From Sphingomonas sp. GM_Shp_1 (GTDB lineage: Bacteria > Pseudomonadota > Alphaproteobacteria > Sphingomonadales > Sphingomonadaceae): a stretch of 64,000 nt of DNA. Below the pieces are notes generated by a model. That model saw only the letters and a program-made list of their open reading frames with translations, did not search any database and was not told the DNA's origin. Position 1 is the stretch's first letter. Every line of letters begins with the position of its first letter. A program made the position numbers and the translations under genes. The DNA lies in contig NZ_JALNUR010000003.1 of NCBI RefSeq assembly GCF_026540895.1, positions 1-64,000 on the forward strand, written 5' to 3'. Shown here piece by piece: positions 47,533 through 56,753 of this stretch.

Positions 47533-50484
47533 TCAGCGTGTCTGGAACCGGACGCCGACCCGGAAGGCCCGGCCGAGCAGGTCCGAATAGGTGCTGTTGG
47601 CCGCAAGCCCGGTTTCCGGCAGCAGGATGGGATCGCGATCCAGCAGGTTGGTGACGTTCAGGAACACCTCGGCCCGGCCGCCGCCACGGGTCGCGATCTT
47701 GGCGGTCAGGTTCAGGTCGAGATACATCACGCCCGAGATGGAGTTGTTGTCGATCGTCGGGAACTGCGACACGGTCGCGGCGGGCCGTCCGGTCGGGCAA
47801 TTGCCGTCGCAGACGATGTAATTGTTGCCATAGGTGCCGCTGCTCACCCCGCGCGCCGTGCCGGTGACCGAGAAGCGGTCGTTTTCATAGCCCAGGTTGA
47901 AGCGATAGATCCATTCGGGCGGGCTGGTGCCGCTCAACTGGCCGACGATGTCGATCGGCACCACATTGGGCACGCCGCTGTCGGTGATGTTGTGGATGTA
48001 GCGCGTCGCCAGGCCGTGGAGCGTCACCGCACCGGAGGCTCGATCGAAGATTTCGCTGAGCGGCACCCGGTAACTGGCGTCGAAGTCGATGCCGCGCACC
48101 CATTGGCGGGCGAAGTTGAACGGGCTGGCGCGGAAGAACAGCTCGCGGTCGCCCGTCGGATCGGGGCCATAGGCGGCGCAGAAGTCCCTGCGCCCCTCAT
48201 AGCAGCGATTGATGATGTCCTGGGCGAAGAACTGCCCGATCGCGTCCTTCAGCTTGATGTCGAAGCCGTCGACCGATGCGGAGAAGCCGGGCAGGAAGCG
48301 TGGCTGGAGCACGACGCCGATGGAGATCGAATCGGCCTTTTCGGGGCGCAGATTGGGGTTGCCGGTGGTGATTTCGCGGAAGGTGACGGTCGTTCGCCCG
48401 GTCGCCGGATCGGTCAGCGTGTTGGTCCGCGACGTGCCGGATGCGTAGAGCTCGCTGAGATTGGGCGCGCGGATGTCGCGCGAGCGGGTGGCGCGGAAGC
48501 GGATGTCCGGGATCGGCTGCCAGGTCGCGCCGACCTTCCATGTGGTGACATAGCCCGAGGTGGAATAGTCGGTCCCCCGAACCGCCCCGTTGAACTCCAG
48601 GCCCAGGCCCAGCGGAACCGCCGTTTCGAGATAGGCTTCCTTGACGTGATAGCTGCCGAAGGTGGGCAGGAAATTGCCGACGGACCAGCCGGTCTGGAAC
48701 TGGCTGGGCACGAAGCCGGACACCGACTCGCGGCGATATTCGCCGCCCACCGCGACGCTGACGTCACCCGCCCAGGTGGCGAAGGGGGTCATCGACAGAT
48801 TGGCCCCGGCGACCGTCTGCTTCAGTGTCTGGTCGCGGTAAGGATCGCCCAGCACATAGTCGATCGCCGCCGCATTGGCGACGCCGATGCCCAGCCGGTT
48901 GAGCGGCACGCAGCCATTGGTCGGCGCGGTGAGAGAGGATCGGCACACGATCGTGCCCGCCGCCACCCCCAGTGCATTGCCCGCGGGCGCCGCGACCGCG
49001 TCGGTGGCATTGGCCATGTTGGCGGTGTTCATGATGTCGCGCAGCTGCTCATGCGCGTTCGTCTCGCCATATTGGCCATAGACGTTCCAGAAGGCCTTGT
49101 GGCCGAACGCCTGGAACTCGCCCTCGCCGCCAATCGCATAGCGTTGCACGTCACGACTGCTGTTGTTCTTGCGATAGGGCAGGTCGACGGCGGTGCTGCC
49201 GACCGTGACCGAAGTGACGGCGGAGCGCTCCGCCGGGGTGATGAGCCCGGCGGACACCGCATTGGCGAGCGCGGCTTGAAGATACGGGTTGGCCGCCGTC
49301 AGCGTGATGCCGGTCGTCGATTGCGGCCCGGCGTTGAACAGCGTCTTTTGCCAGTTATAGGATGCCTCGGCGAACAGCGTCACGCCGGTCGCGACCTCGT
49401 AGCTCAACCGGCCGAACGCACCCCGGCGGTCGTCGTCCGCGTCCAGGCCGATATTGCGGCCCTGGTCGTTGACGCGCCAGTCGCCACCCTGGGTCAGCGA
49501 GGGGGCGGTCGATCCGCCCGGCGCGGGGAAGCTGAGCGCGCCATATTGGAACTGGCTCGCCGCGCCGCCCTGCCCGAAATAGATGCCGCGCAGCCGGTTC
49601 GCGACGCCGCCGCTGGAATTCAGGATGATGCCGCCGGGCGTGGTGTTGGCGACGCCGACCGGCTGGCGGATCAGATATTGCGGCTGGCCATTGGTGTTGG
49701 TGTAGTTGGGATTGGTGATGCGGACGACGCCGCGCGCGTTCCAGTCGCGATCGACCCGGAAGATGCCGTCGCGATGCGCCCATTCGCCGCTCAGCAGCAG
49801 GTGCCCGCGATCGTCGCTGCCGAAGGCGGTGCCGACGGCGGCGCTGAACGAGTAATTGGCCCCGTCGCCCCGTTCGGTGATGCCGTTGTCGGCCAGGATC
49901 TTGATGCCCCGATACTTCTTGTCGAGCACGAAGTTGACGACCCCGGCGACCGCGTCCGATCCATAGGCGGCGGAGGCACCGCCGGTGACGATCTCGACGC
50001 TCTTCACCAGCGCCTGGGGGAAGGTGTTGACGTCGACCAGCCCGGTGACGCTCGACGAAACCGTCCGCCGCCCGTCGAGCAGCACCAGCGTGCGGATTTC
50101 GCCCAGCCCGCGCAGGTTGAGCGCGTTGATGCCCGCCAGACCCGAACTGATCGCCAGGCGCGAATTGGAGGGGCGGGTGGAGCCCGCCAGCGCGGGCAGC
50201 TGGTTGACGAAGTCGGCGATGTTGTTGGTCGGGGAGGTGTTGAGGATGTCCTCCTGCGTCGCCACGGTCAGCGGCGTCGGCGACTGGAATCCGTCGCGGA
50301 TGATCCGCGTGCCGGTGACGGTGACGTCGTCCGGGTCGATGTCCGTGCCGCCCGTCGCCGGTGGAGGCGGGGTCATATCGGCGGCGGGCGTCGTCTGGGC
50401 CATGGCGGGGGCGGCGAGCGCCATCGACAAGGCTGTCAGGCCCGTGCCGGCCCTGATCAGCCGGCGCCAAGATCCGTCGGTCAT
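47533..50484 (-). CDS. TonB-dependent receptor of the acylase cluster
   Basis: 983 residues from MTDGSWRRLI; GGGGAA lies at 7-bp spacing. Signal peptide ending AMAQ (about 30), Pro-rich linker, TonB box DVTVTGTRI (about 52), plug ([39 protein letters not shown]) and a long barrel ending FRVGVRFQTR. No STN domain. First gene of a minus-strand operon with the acylase and a serine hydrolase, and divergent from a second acylase operon. A substrate such as an acylated D-amino acid or a muropeptide-like compound is suggested by these neighbours. Confidence 0.9.
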   Translation of the reverse strand: MTDGSWRRLIRAGTGLTALSMALAAPAMAQTTPAADMTPPPPATGGTDIDPDDVTVTGTRIIRDGFQSPTPLTVATQEDILNTSPTNNIADFVNQLPALAGSTRPSNSRLAISSGLAGINALNLRGLGEIRTLVLLDGRRTVSSSVTGLVDVNTFPQALVKSVEIVTGGASAAYGSDAVAGVVNFVLDKKYRGIKILADNGITERGDGANYSFSAAVGTAFGSDDRGHLLLSGEWAHRDGIFRVDRDWNARGVVRITNPNYTNTNGQPQYLIRQPVGVANTTPGGIILNSSGGVANRLRGIYFGQGGAASQFQYGALSFPAPGGSTAPSLTQGGDWRVNDQGRNIGLDADDDRRGAFGRLSYEVATGVTLFAEASYNWQKTLFNAGPQSTTGITLTAANPYLQAALANAVSAGLITPAERSAVTSVTVGSTAVDLPYRKNNSSRDVQRYAIGGEGEFQAFGHKAFWNVYGQYGETNAHEQLRDIMNTANMANATDAVAAPAGNALGVAAGTIVCRSSLTAPTNGCVPLNRLGIGVANAAAIDYVLGDPYRDQTLKQTVAGANLSMTPFATWAGDVSVAVGGEYRRESVSGFVPSQFQTGWSVGNFLPTFGSYHVKEAYLETAVPLGLGLEFNGAVRGTDYSTSGYVTTWKVGATWQPIPDIRFRATRSRDIRAPNLSELYASGTSRTNTLTDPATGRTTVTFREITTGNPNLRPEKADSISIGVVLQPRFLPGFSASVDGFDIKLKDAIGQFFAQDIINRCYEGRRDFCAAYGPDPTGDRELFFRASPFNFARQWVRGIDFDASYRVPLSEIFDRASGAVTLHGLATRYIHNITDSGVPNVVPIDIVGQLSGTSPPEWIYRFNLGYENDRFSVTGTARGVSSGTYGNNYIVCDGNCPTGRPAATVSQFPTIDNNSISGVMYLDLNLTAKIATRGGGRAEVFLNVTNLLDRDPILLPETGLAANSTYSDLLGRAFRVGVRFQTR

Positions 50485-50759
50485 CTGCAATTCCCCATAT
50501 TCACGATCTTCGGAGCGTGATCTCCCTGCGGACGGTCATGGTCTTATCGCTGATCCGTGCATCCGGGATGGTGCAGGCGAGACGTAACCCAGGTCAAGGG
50601 TCGACCGGCTACCGATCGTTGGGTGGGCCATAGCCTTGGATTATGGTCGCATTGCAGGTCTGTTTCGCCGCCCTATGCTTCGGGACCGGCCGCCCCGTCG
50701 GCCTGGACGCCATCGACATTGCGGGGGCGCGCCATGTGGTGGTTCGAGAAGGAGAAACC
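50485..50759. promoter_or_regulatory. divergent promoter region between the receptor operon and the acylase operon
   Basis: 275 bp of non-coding DNA between two divergent starts. GATC-bearing imperfect dyads lie at about 50505-50522. No consensus sigma-70 pair stands out. AAGGAG (about 50749-50754) serves the plus-strand acylase. An upstream in-frame start at 50643 would add 39 residues in front of a good Tat signal and is unlikely. Confidence 0.4.
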
Positions 50760-53096
50760 ATGGTCTCTCGCCGTACATTCCTGCTCGGCGCCACGGCGTT
50801 GGGCGTGCTCGCACCGTGGCGCGGGATCGCCCAGGCGATCACGCCGACCGCCCGTGCGACGATCCCCGGACTGTCGCGGCCGATCGAGATCGTCGACGAT
50901 CGCTGGGGCGTTCCGCATATCCGCGCGCTGACCAAGGCGGATGCCTTTTTCGGTCAGGGCTATGTCGTCGCGCGCGACCGGCTGTTCCAGATCGACTTCG
51001 CCCATCGCCGGGAAATGGGGCGAATGGCCGAGGTGTTCGGCGCGGCGTTCGCGGCGCACGACGCCAAGGCGCGGCTGTTCCATTATCGCGGCGACCTCGA
51101 GGCCGAACTGGCGCATGTGCCGTCGCCGGTGCTGGACTGCGTGCGCGGCTATGTCGCGGGGATCAATGCCCGGATCGCCGAGGTCGAGCGCGATCCGACC
51201 CTGTTGCCGCTGGAATATCGCATCCTGGGCGTGATGCCGCTACGCTGGGAACTGCGCGATCTGGTGCTGGCGCGCAGTGGCTCGGTCGGCAATGTCGATG
51301 ACGAGATCCGCCGCGCCATGCTGGCGGCGATGGGGCGGCTCGATCTCGACCGGCTGGTGGCACCTTTGCGCCCCGCGATCGCCATGACCGTGCCGGAGGG
51401 GCTGGACCCGGCGCAGGTCAGCGAGGCGGATATGGGCGTGTTGCAGTTGGGGCCCTTGCCGTTCGGGCCGGGGACGAAGACCCGCGACCGTGACGAGATG
51501 TTGAGCGCCACCAATGCCGGGTCGAACGCCTGGACGGTGGCGGGCCGCCGCACCGCCACCGGTCGTCCGATCCTGGCCAATGATCCCCATCTGGGCATCG
51601 GCGGGTTCGGACCGCGCCATGTCGCGCATCTCACCGCACCCGGCCTCGACGTGATCGGTGGCGGAGCGCCTGGGCTGGCGGGCATCATGCAGGGGCATAC
51701 CGACCACTTCGCCTTCGGCCGCACCAATTTCCACATCGACCAGGAAGACCTGTTCGTGCTGGACCTCCACCCGGACGACCCGGAGCGCTACCGCCATGAC
51801 GGCGGCTGGAAACGGTTCGAGCGGCAGGTGGTCGAGATTCCCGTGAAGGATGCGCCGCCGTATCGCGCCGTGCTCCGTTATTCGGTGCAGGGGCCGGTGG
51901 TGTCGCACGATCCGGCCCGTTCGCGTGCGACCGCGATCGCCTCGGTCGGGATGCAGCCGGGCGGATCGGGGGCATTCTCCATGGTGGCGATCAACCTCGC
52001 CCAGGACTGGGCGGGGTTGCGCGAGGCGTTCAAGCTGCATCCGTCGCCCACCAATTTCCATTATGCCGATGTGCGCGGGCATCATGCATGGCAGGCCATC
52101 GGCTTCTGGCCGGAGCGCAAGCGCGGCAAGGGGCTGCTGCCGGTGCCGGGCGATGGCCGTTATGACTGGGTCGGGATGCGCGATTTCCGCGCCTTGCCCG
52201 GCGAGTTCGATCCCGCCAAGGGCTGGTTCGCCTCCGCCAACCAGAACAACCTGCCGCCCGGCTGGCCGGTCGAACGGAGCCCGGCCTTCTCGTTCCGCGA
52301 TCCCGCCCGCTATGACCGCATCGCCGAGATACTGTCGAAACAGACGCGGCACAGCATCGCCGACAGCGTGGCGCTACAGCATGATACGCTATCGTCGCTC
52401 GCCCGGCGCTTCCAGGCGATGCTGCCGCACCGGCCCTCGCCCGGCGCCAAGGCGGCGGTCGCGATGCTGTCGCGCTGGGATGCACGGATCGACGGGCCGA
52501 GCGCTGCGGCGGCACTGTACGAGGTGGTGTTGCGCGAACTGAACGCGCGGATGGTCACCGCCCTGGTCCCGGAAAGCGCACGCGACCTGATCCCCGCGAT
52601 CGAGCCCCCCGAACTGTTGCGTGTCGCCGCCGACCGGCCCGACCTGATCGACCAGTCGCTCGCTATCGGCTGGACGGAAGCGGCCAAACTGCTGGGGCCC
52701 GATCCGGCAGGCTGGCGGTGGGATGCGCTGCACCGGGTCCGCATCACCCATCCGCTTGCGAGGATTCCGGCAATCGCGGCGGCCTTTCCGGCGATCGAGG
52801 TAGGGGGCTCGGGCGGCGACGGCTTTACGGTGATGGCGCGCTGGCTGGGCGACGGGCCGGACTGGCGGGTCGGCGGTGGGGCGAGCTATCTGGAGGTGAT
52901 CGACGTCGGCGATTGGGATCGTTCGCTGATGCTCAACCTGCCGGGCCAGTCGAACGATCCGCGCTCGCCGCACCGGCGGGACCAGGTCGGACCGTGGAGC
53001 ACCGGCACGATGCAGCCCATGCCGTTCAGCCGAGCCGCGGTCGATGCCGCCGCGACCAGTATCACCCGTCTGCAACCCGAAAGGAGCATTTCATGA
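50760..53096 (+). CDS. Tat-exported penicillin-acylase-family Ntn hydrolase
   Basis: 778 residues from MVSRRTFLLG, a clear twin-arginine signal with cleavage near GIAQA (26). Paralogue of the acylase at 45176-47440: WGVPHIRALTKADAFFGQGY near the N-terminus of the alpha chain, nucleophile Ser255 in AGSNAW at the autoprocessing site, then GRPILANDPHLG. Expected to be a periplasmic heterodimer that cleaves N-acyl amide bonds. The stop overlaps the deacylase start (ATGA), so release of acyl groups and D-amino-acid deacylation are coexpressed. Confidence 0.88.
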   Translation: MVSRRTFLLGATALGVLAPWRGIAQAITPTARATIPGLSRPIEIVDDRWGVPHIRALTKADAFFGQGYVVARDRLFQIDFAHRREMGRMAEVFGAAFAAHDAKARLFHYRGDLEAELAHVPSPVLDCVRGYVAGINARIAEVERDPTLLPLEYRILGVMPLRWELRDLVLARSGSVGNVDDEIRRAMLAAMGRLDLDRLVAPLRPAIAMTVPEGLDPAQVSEADMGVLQLGPLPFGPGTKTRDRDEMLSATNAGSNAWTVAGRRTATGRPILANDPHLGIGGFGPRHVAHLTAPGLDVIGGGAPGLAGIMQGHTDHFAFGRTNFHIDQEDLFVLDLHPDDPERYRHDGGWKRFERQVVEIPVKDAPPYRAVLRYSVQGPVVSHDPARSRATAIASVGMQPGGSGAFSMVAINLAQDWAGLREAFKLHPSPTNFHYADVRGHHAWQAIGFWPERKRGKGLLPVPGDGRYDWVGMRDFRALPGEFDPAKGWFASANQNNLPPGWPVERSPAFSFRDPARYDRIAEILSKQTRHSIADSVALQHDTLSSLARRFQAMLPHRPSPGAKAAVAMLSRWDARIDGPSAAAALYEVVLRELNARMVTALVPESARDLIPAIEPPELLRVAADRPDLIDQSLAIGWTEAAKLLGPDPAGWRWDALHRVRITHPLARIPAIAAAFPAIEVGGSGGDGFTVMARWLGDGPDWRVGGGASYLEVIDVGDWDRSLMLNLPGQSNDPRSPHRRDQVGPWSTGTMQPMPFSRAAVDAAATSITRLQPERSIS

Positions 53097-54679
53097 AGCG
53101 CCTTGCCCTGATGGCCCTGGTCTGGTGCGTCGCCACGGCGTCGACCGCGCCGCGCGTCGATGTCGTGATCCGGGGCGGCACCATCTATACGGGGGCCGAG
53201 ACGCCGCCCTTCATCGGCGATGTCGAGTTGGCGGGTGATCGCATCGTCTATGTCGGGCGTACGCGGGGCACGCGGGCCGGTACGGTGGTCGATGCGCGGG
53301 GGAAGATCGTCGCGCCGGGCCTGATCGACGCGCATACCCATCCGGACAGCTATATCCGCTCCGCCGATCCCAAGGCGCGGCTCAATCTTTCCTGGTTGGC
53401 GCAGGGCGTCTCGACCGTGGTGATCGGCGTCGACGGCTATGGCCCATTCGAGGTGGCGAAGGATTCGAAGGCGCTGGAGGCGAGCGGGATCGGCACCAAC
53501 GTGGTGCCGTTCGTCGGCTTCGGCGCGATCCGCGAGCATGTGCTGGGGCAGGACGCCCGCGCGCCCACGCCCGCCGAACTGGCGGAGGAAAAGCGTCTTG
53601 CCGCCCGCGCGATGTGCGAGGGCGCCTATGGCCTGTCCACCGGCCTGTTCTATCCGCCGCAAAGCTTCGCCAAAACCGACGAAGTGGCGGCGGTCGCGAG
53701 CGAGGCGGGCAAGCGTGGCGGCCTGTACGACACGCATCAGCGCGACGAGGCCCATTATTCGATCGGCCTCCTCGCCTCGACCCGGGAAGCGATCGAGATC
53801 GGGCGCATCGCGGGCACGCCGGTCCATTTCGCCCATCTGAAGGCGCTGGGCGTCGATGTGCAGGGCCAGGCGCCCGCGCTGATCGCCACGATCGAGGCGG
53901 CCCGCCGCACCGGCCAGGCCGTCACCGCCGATCAATATCCCTGGCTCGCCTCGGGATCGAGCGTGGATGCCGCGCTGGTGCCGGGATGGGCGATGGACGG
54001 TGGCTATGCCCGGCTGCTCGCGCGGTTCGACGATCCGGTCGCGCTCGCGCGGCTGAAGACCGAGATGGCGGAGAATCTGCGTCGGCGGGGCGGGGCGGAC
54101 TCGCTGCTGCTGACCGCGCAGGGGCAGCCCTGGAGCGGCAAGACGCTTGCGGCGATGGCCGTGCAGTGGGGGCTCTCGCCGATCGACGCGGCGATCCGTA
54201 TCCTGCGTGTGCCCAATGCGGCGGGCACCGGCCCAGCGGGCAGCGACGTGGCCAGCTTCAACATGGTGGATCGCGACGTCGACCTGATCATGAAACAGCC
54301 CTGGGTGGTGACCTCGTCGGACGGATCGGACGGCCATCCGCGCCAATATGCGACCTTCCCCCAGCTCTATCGCACCTATGTCGTCGAGCGGAAGGTGATC
54401 ACCTTGTCGCAACTCATCCGCCGGTCGACCGGCGCGACCGCCGACATGTACCGCATCGCGCAGCGTGGTTATCTGCGGCCCGGCTATTATGCCGATGTCG
54501 TGGTGCTGGATCCTAGGACATATGCGCCGCGTGCCGATTATATGCATCCGCGGGTGCCGAGCGTCGGGGTGAGCGCGCTGTTCGTCAACGGGCGGCGAGC
54601 GGTGTCCGACGGAGCGGCGACGGGCGTTGCGGCGGGCCGGGCGCTGCTGCGGCCCCGGCCCGGCGGCTGCGGCCAATAG
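53093..54679 (+). CDS. N-acyl-D-amino-acid deacylase (D-aminoacylase family)
   Basis: 528 residues. Signal-like N-terminus (MKRLALMALVWCVATAST), then the amidohydrolase barrel: metal motif DAHTHPD (about 79-85), VVIGVDGYGPFEV, HFAHLKALG and the late TSSDGSDGHPRQYATFPQLY typical of D-aminoacylases. Hydrolyses N-acyl-D-amino acids to the free D-amino acid. AAAGGAG precedes the ATG, which overlaps the acylase stop. It supplies free D-amino acids, for example D-Glu, that the DgcN/DgcA pair downstream can convert. Confidence 0.88.
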   Translation: MKRLALMALVWCVATASTAPRVDVVIRGGTIYTGAETPPFIGDVELAGDRIVYVGRTRGTRAGTVVDARGKIVAPGLIDAHTHPDSYIRSADPKARLNLSWLAQGVSTVVIGVDGYGPFEVAKDSKALEASGIGTNVVPFVGFGAIREHVLGQDARAPTPAELAEEKRLAARAMCEGAYGLSTGLFYPPQSFAKTDEVAAVASEAGKRGGLYDTHQRDEAHYSIGLLASTREAIEIGRIAGTPVHFAHLKALGVDVQGQAPALIATIEAARRTGQAVTADQYPWLASGSSVDAALVPGWAMDGGYARLLARFDDPVALARLKTEMAENLRRRGGADSLLLTAQGQPWSGKTLAAMAVQWGLSPIDAAIRILRVPNAAGTGPAGSDVASFNMVDRDVDLIMKQPWVVTSSDGSDGHPRQYATFPQLYRTYVVERKVITLSQLIRRSTGATADMYRIAQRGYLRPGYYADVVVLDPRTYAPRADYMHPRVPSVGVSALFVNGRRAVSDGAATGVAAGRALLRPRPGGCGQ

Positions 54680-54698
54680 CCGGACGTTATAGGCGGCG

Positions 54699-54741
54699 AT
54701 GCGAGCGCGATTGGCGGCGCATAGGGAGTTGCTTCTATCAT
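54699..54741 (+). promoter_or_regulatory. putative LysR-type site and promoter of the dgc genes
   Basis: ATGCG (54699-54703) and its inverse CGCAT (54718-54722) form a dyad over TTGGCG (54711-54716), a possible -35 box; TATCAT (54736-54741) is a possible -10 box. The ATG follows only 9 bp after TATCAT, with no ribosome binding site, so the transcript may be leaderless. Confidence 0.35.
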
Positions 54742-54750
54742 GTTCGCATC

Positions 54751-55797
54751 ATGACCATTCCCGCTCCCTATCTCCTCTATCTCGGCCATTCCGATGACGA
54801 GATCGGTCTCAAGACATCGCGCGGTCTGGCCGCCTTTCGCCGCGACGATTGCGTGGGCGAGTGGCGGCACGACGACTGTCCGTTCACGCTCGGCCTGCCC
54901 CGGATGGATGCCGCTGCCGGGCGCGCAGCGGGGGCACGGACGCTGGTGCTGGGCATCGCCAATCCGGGCGGGCGTTTCCCCGACTGGATGATCGGCGACG
55001 CGCTGGCCGCGATCCGCGCCGGGCTCAACATCGCCTGTGGGCTGCATCAGCGGCTGCGCGACGTGCCCATACTGGTCGCGGCGGCGGAGGAGGCGGGCGT
55101 CACCCTGTTCGACGTGCGCGACGCGCCTGAGACGCTGCCGGTCGGCAACGGCCGCAGGCGGACGGGCAACCGGTTGCTGACCGTCGGCACCGACTGTTCG
55201 GTCGGCAAGATGTACGCCACGCTCTGCCTGCGCGATGCGCTGCGCGCGCGGGGTGTCGTCGCCGACTTCCGGGCGACCGGCCAGACGGGCATCCTGATCG
55301 CTGGCGAGGGCGTGCCGCTCGATGCGGTGGTGGCCGACTTCATTGCAGGCGCGATCGAGACGCTGGCCCCGGCCCGCACGGATGGGGGCTGGGACTTGAT
55401 CGAGGGGCAGGGGTCGCTGTTCCACCCCGCCTTTGCGGGCGTTTCGACGGGCCTGCTTCACGGGGCGCAGCCGACCGCGCTGGTGATGTGTCACGATCCG
55501 CTGCGCCCGCACATGCGCGGGCTGCCGCATTTCTCGATGCCGGGGCTGGCCGAGTGCCTGGAGGCCAATCTGCGCGTCGCCCGGCTGACCAGCCCGGAGG
55601 TCCGCGCCGTCGGGGTGGCGCTGAACACCGCCAAGCTGGACGAGGCGGCCGCCCGGCGTCTCTGTGCCGAGACCGAGGATGCGCTGGGCCTGCCCTGTAC
55701 CGATCCCTATCGCTTCGGTGCCGAGCCGATCATCGACCTCTTGCTGGAGACGTCATGCGACGCATCCTCACCGTTCGTCACGACGCTTTCCCGCTAA
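54751..55797 (+). CDS. dgcN: DgcN-type D-glutamate N-acetyltransferase (DUF1611)
   Basis: 348 residues of the DUF1611 family. N-terminal Rossmann-like part (about 1-135), then a P-loop domain with GTDCSVGKMYATL (146-158), GQTGILIAGEGVP and IEGQGSLFHPAF. In marine bacteria DgcN acetylates D-glutamate and works with the racemase DgcA to give N-acetyl-L-glutamate. The same gene pair, with a glutamate-type carrier and a LysR gene, is present here. dgcA starts 43 bp inside this gene in another frame. Substrate assignment rests on the pair and context. Confidence 0.8.
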   Translation: MTIPAPYLLYLGHSDDEIGLKTSRGLAAFRRDDCVGEWRHDDCPFTLGLPRMDAAAGRAAGARTLVLGIANPGGRFPDWMIGDALAAIRAGLNIACGLHQRLRDVPILVAAAEEAGVTLFDVRDAPETLPVGNGRRRTGNRLLTVGTDCSVGKMYATLCLRDALRARGVVADFRATGQTGILIAGEGVPLDAVVADFIAGAIETLAPARTDGGWDLIEGQGSLFHPAFAGVSTGLLHGAQPTALVMCHDPLRPHMRGLPHFSMPGLAECLEANLRVARLTSPEVRAVGVALNTAKLDEAAARRLCAETEDALGLPCTDPYRFGAEPIIDLLLETSCDASSPFVTTLSR

Positions 55798-56753
55798 GGG
55801 CGCCGTTCCGCATCGCGCGCGGCGTAAAGACGGCCGCCGATGTGGTGACGGTGACGATCCGCCAGGGCGATGCGCAAGGATGGGGCGAGGGCGTGCCCTA
55901 TCCCCGCTATGGCGAGACGATCGATGGCGCGATCGCGGCCATCGAGGCCGTACGCGCCCTGATCGAGGACGGCGCGACGCGTGCGGACATCGCCGGGGCG
56001 ATGCCGGCGGGGGCCGCGCGCAACGCGGTGGATTGCGCCCTATGGGACCTGGAGGCGCGGCTGGCGGGTAAGAGCGTCGCCACGCTGGCGGGTGTCCCGC
56101 CCGTGGCCGCGCTGGCGTCGGCGATCACCATCGGGATCGATACGCCGCTGGCGATGGCCCAGGTCGCCCGTGGCGTGGCGCGGGTGCCGCTGCTCAAGAT
56201 CAAGGTCGATCGCGAGGGGGCGGCCGATCAGATCGCGGCGGTGCGCGCCGTCGCGCCCACGCCGCGCCTGATCGTCGATCCCAATGAAAGCTGGCAGGTG
56301 GGGGACATCGCCGACCGGCTGCCCATGCTGTTGGCCCAGCGTGTCGACCTGCTCGAACAGCCGGTGCCCGCCGGTGAGGATGAGGGGCTGGCCGAGCTGG
56401 CGGGCGCGATCCCGATCTGCGCCGACGAGGCGTTGCACACCCGCGCCGACCTCGATCGGCTGGCCGGGCGCTACAGCCATGTCAACGTCAAGCTCGACAA
56501 GACCGGCGGCTTGACCGAAGCATGGGCGCTGGCCACGGAGGCGAGGGCGCGGGGGTTCGGCGTGATGGTGGGGTGCATGGTGTGTTCGTCGCTGGGAATC
56601 GCGCCCGCGATGCTGGTCGCGGGGGGCGCGGACTTCGTCGATCTCGATGGCCCGCTCTGGCTGGCGACCGATCGCCCCGGCGGCGTGCGCGATGACGACG
56701 GCATTCTGAGCCCGCCCCAACCCGGTTTCTGGGGAACGCCCGCTTGCGCCTGA
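55755..56753 (+). CDS. dgcA: DgcA-type N-acetyl-D-glutamate racemase / dipeptide epimerase (enolase superfamily)
   Basis: 332 residues. Muconate-lactonizing subgroup of the enolase superfamily: catalytic KxK (Lys148, Lys150), metal ligands Asp175 (VDPNES), Glu201 (LLEQPV), Asp224 (CADEA), second base Lys246/Lys249 (VNVKLDKTGG) and the DxD of dipeptide epimerases (FVDLDGPL). Next to DgcN it should racemise N-acetyl-D-Glu. L-Ala-D/L-Glu epimerase of murein recycling (YcjG type) is the alternative and would also fit this neighbourhood. It overlaps dgcN by 43 bp and the carrier gene by 10 bp. Confidence 0.82.
   Translation: MRRILTVRHDAFPLRAPFRIARGVKTAADVVTVTIRQGDAQGWGEGVPYPRYGETIDGAIAAIEAVRALIEDGATRADIAGAMPAGAARNAVDCALWDLEARLAGKSVATLAGVPPVAALASAITIGIDTPLAMAQVARGVARVPLLKIKVDREGAADQIAAVRAVAPTPRLIVDPNESWQVGDIADRLPMLLAQRVDLLEQPVPAGEDEGLAELAGAIPICADEALHTRADLDRLAGRYSHVNVKLDKTGGLTEAWALATEARARGFGVMVGCMVCSSLGIAPAMLVAGGADFVDLDGPLWLATDRPGGVRDDDGILSPPQPGFWGTPACA

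Noticed and set aside
47272-50520. 1082-residue open frame on the plus strand
   Set aside because: Antisense of the receptor at 47533-50484 with codon-bias-driven composition; no motif or signal.
50643-50759. N-terminal extension of the plus-strand acylase
   Set aside because: Would place 39 residues in front of a textbook Tat signal; AAGGAG before 50760 decides the start.
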